DNA from: Microbacterium oxydans
GTDB lineage: Bacteria > Actinomycetota > Actinomycetes > Actinomycetales > Microbacteriaceae
NCBI RefSeq assembly: GCF_900095745.1
Contig: NZ_FMIR01000019.1
Span: 124,001-188,000, forward strand
Reading direction: 5' to 3'
DNA: 64,000 bases
How positions within the stretch are numbered: position 1 is the first letter of the stretch; every line of letters begins with the position of its first letter. Position numbers and translations under genes: made by a program. Under the pieces are notes generated by a model. The model was not told where the DNA came from. It saw only the letters and a list, made by a program, of their open reading frames with translations, and ran no database searches. Shown here in pieces: positions 58,655-64,000 of this stretch.

Positions 58655-58662
<8 letters not shown>
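57196..58662 (-). CDS. gltD: Glutamate synthase small (beta) subunit
   Basis: 488 residues. N-terminal Fe-S domain with [17 protein letters not shown] and CPAPCESSC cysteine clusters, FAD site [17 protein letters not shown] (~147-163), NADPH site [13 protein letters not shown], and C-terminal [21 protein letters not shown]. It passes electrons from NADPH to GltB for making two glutamates from glutamine and 2-oxoglutarate. GTG 58662 overlaps the gltB stop by 8 bases, so the two are translationally coupled. Confidence 0.96.
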
Positions 58663-63232
<4,570 letters not shown>

Positions 63233-63305
63233 CAGTTACCGTCCTCAGATCTTCAGTGAAACCCGGGGACGACGTCGGCCCGCTCGTTCAGTGCAATGGT
63301 TCTCC

Positions 63306-63320
63306 CGCCACGAGGTGGCG
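63306..63320 (-). terminator. Hairpin downstream of lgt
   Basis: CGCCAC-GAG-GTGGCG, perfect 6-base arms, 3 bases beyond the lgt stop on the minus strand. No T-run, so a weak or partial terminator before gltB. Confidence 0.4.
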
Positions 63321-63323
63321 TTG

Positions 63324-64000
63324 TTATCGGGAGCCGTTCTCGCTCGTGGGAGCAGTGCTTGTGGCAGTGGCTCCTGCGGTGACTTCCTCGGTCGGAGGCT
63401 CGCTCACGTCCACGAAGTCAGAGGGATTGTTCTGCGATTGTACATCAGCGTCGGCGTCGGTCTTCTCGCGTCCCGGCTGGTACGGCGAGGGCTCGAGACC
63501 GGGGTGACGACGCGTCTGCACGACGAGGATCACCAGCCCGACGACGACGCCGATGATCGCCGCCCAGACGTTGCTGCGCAGGCCCAGGATGATCTCGCTC
63601 GGATCGATGCGGATCGACTCCCAGACGATGCGGCCCGCGCTGTACCAGATGAGGTAGATCGCGAACAGGCGTCCCCACTGGAAGAACAGCTTGCGGCCGA
63701 GCCACAGGAGCACCAGTACGCCCAGGCCGTTCCAGATCACCTCGTAGAGGAAGGTCGGGTGGAACAGGGTGCCCTCGGGCAGACCGGCAGGGAATGCCGA
63801 GTTCGTCGACTCGATCTCCAGCCCCCACGGCAGGTCGGTGGGAAGGCCGAAGAGCTCGTGGTTGAACCAGTTGCCGAAGCGGCCCATGGCCTGAGCGAGC
63901 AGCAGACCGGGCGCCAGCGCGTCGGCGAACGTCCAGAAGCGGATGCCCGTCCATCGGCAGCCGAGGTACGCGCCGATCGCGCCGCCGATCAGAGCGCCGA
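63324..64000 (-). CDS. lgt: Prolipoprotein diacylglyceryl transferase (5' end outside window)
   Basis: The visible 225 codons contain FADALAPGLLLAQAMGRFGNWFNHELFG, the Lgt signature with the essential Arg and Asn of GRFGNW, then FHPTFLYEVIWN and RIVWESIRID with catalytic-site residues, four membrane helices and a ~70-residue acidic Thr/Ser-rich C-terminal tail (beyond the family core) ending TSENGSR. Attaches diacylglycerol to the lipobox cysteine of prolipoproteins, the step before Lsp and Lnt. The frame is open through to position 64000, so the N-terminal helix or two is missing from the window. Confidence 0.94.
   Translation of the reverse strand, partial: GALIGGAIGAYLGCRWTGIRFWTFADALAPGLLLAQAMGRFGNWFNHELFGLPTDLPWGLEIESTNSAFPAGLPEGTLFHPTFLYEVIWNGLGVLVLLWLGRKLFFQWGRLFAIYLIWYSAGRIVWESIRIDPSEIILGLRSNVWAAIIGVVVGLVILVVQTRRHPGLEPSPYQPGREKTDADADVQSQNNPSDFVDVSEPPTEEVTAGATATSTAPTSENGSR

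Noticed and set aside
63233..63323. Possible riboswitch or glutamine-sensing RNA before gltB
   Set aside because: Only 90 bases with the lgt-side hairpin; no conserved riboswitch core could be recognised by eye.

Overview
The window is a GC-rich chromosomal segment from an actinobacterium, most likely Microbacteriaceae and plausibly Microbacterium. This rests on RbpA, HelY, PafB/PafC and PdtaR, on a class E-type sortase signal, on frequent GTG starts, and on gene neighbourhoods that match scattered parts of the Mycobacterium chromosome (bkdABC-citE-accA1D1; trmI...pafBC-tatAC-helY; lnt/rbpA; lgt-pyk-pdtaR-polA). I see no phage, transposon, CRISPR array, rRNA operon or recognisable defence island; about 95% of the sequence is tightly packed genes.

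Layout. 1-10534: a branched-chain amino acid (leucine) catabolic island. A divergent Lrp-type regulator faces the three-gene branched-chain 2-oxoacid dehydrogenase (E1 alpha, E1 beta, E2). A TetR regulator with a palindromic operator then faces carboxyltransferase, biotin carboxylase, acyl-CoA dehydrogenase, MaoC hydratase and CitE-type lyase. Together these could run leucine carbon from 2-oxoisocaproate to acetyl-CoA plus acetoacetate; no E3 subunit is present. 10535-18426: phosphatase-sirtuin pair, TrmH-family methyltransferase, SGNH hydrolase, superfamily 2 helicase, ferritin-like/VIT1 iron exporter, DUF1254 protein and tRNA-Leu(GAG) with a strong terminator. 18539-31748: housekeeping block with M20 peptidase, UppP, PAC2 protein, HAD phosphatase, TrmI, FKBP-type lipoprotein, PafB, PafC, TatA, TatC, HelY, Lnt and RbpA. 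31873-38989: an NfeD-SPFH-GDPD operon, an atypical SDR, an HdeD protein, and AraC-VOC-UvrA-like genes. 39011-46740: the most accessory-looking part, with a tyrosine phosphatase, a frameshifted cell-wall-anchored surface protein, a 470-base sparsely coding gap, MFS transporters, VOC and GNAT proteins, a cysteine-less SUMF1 protein and a second SGNH hydrolase. 46790-64000: LLM oxidoreductase, DUF885 metallopeptidase, PolA, thioesterase, PdtaR-GNAT, tRNA-Leu(CAA), small membrane proteins, lipase, pyruvate kinase, glutamate synthase (GltB/GltD) and a 5'-truncated Lgt.

Regulatory picture. Many genes have a TANNNT hexamer 5-7 bases before the start codon, the signature of leaderless transcripts, and this decided several starts. 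Two of these promoters (polA and the superfamily 2 helicase) also carry GTGTCnG exactly 8 bases upstream of the core region's spacing, resembling the PafBC-dependent RecA-NDp motif, and pafB/pafC themselves lie in the window. rbpA has a candidate SigR-type promoter.
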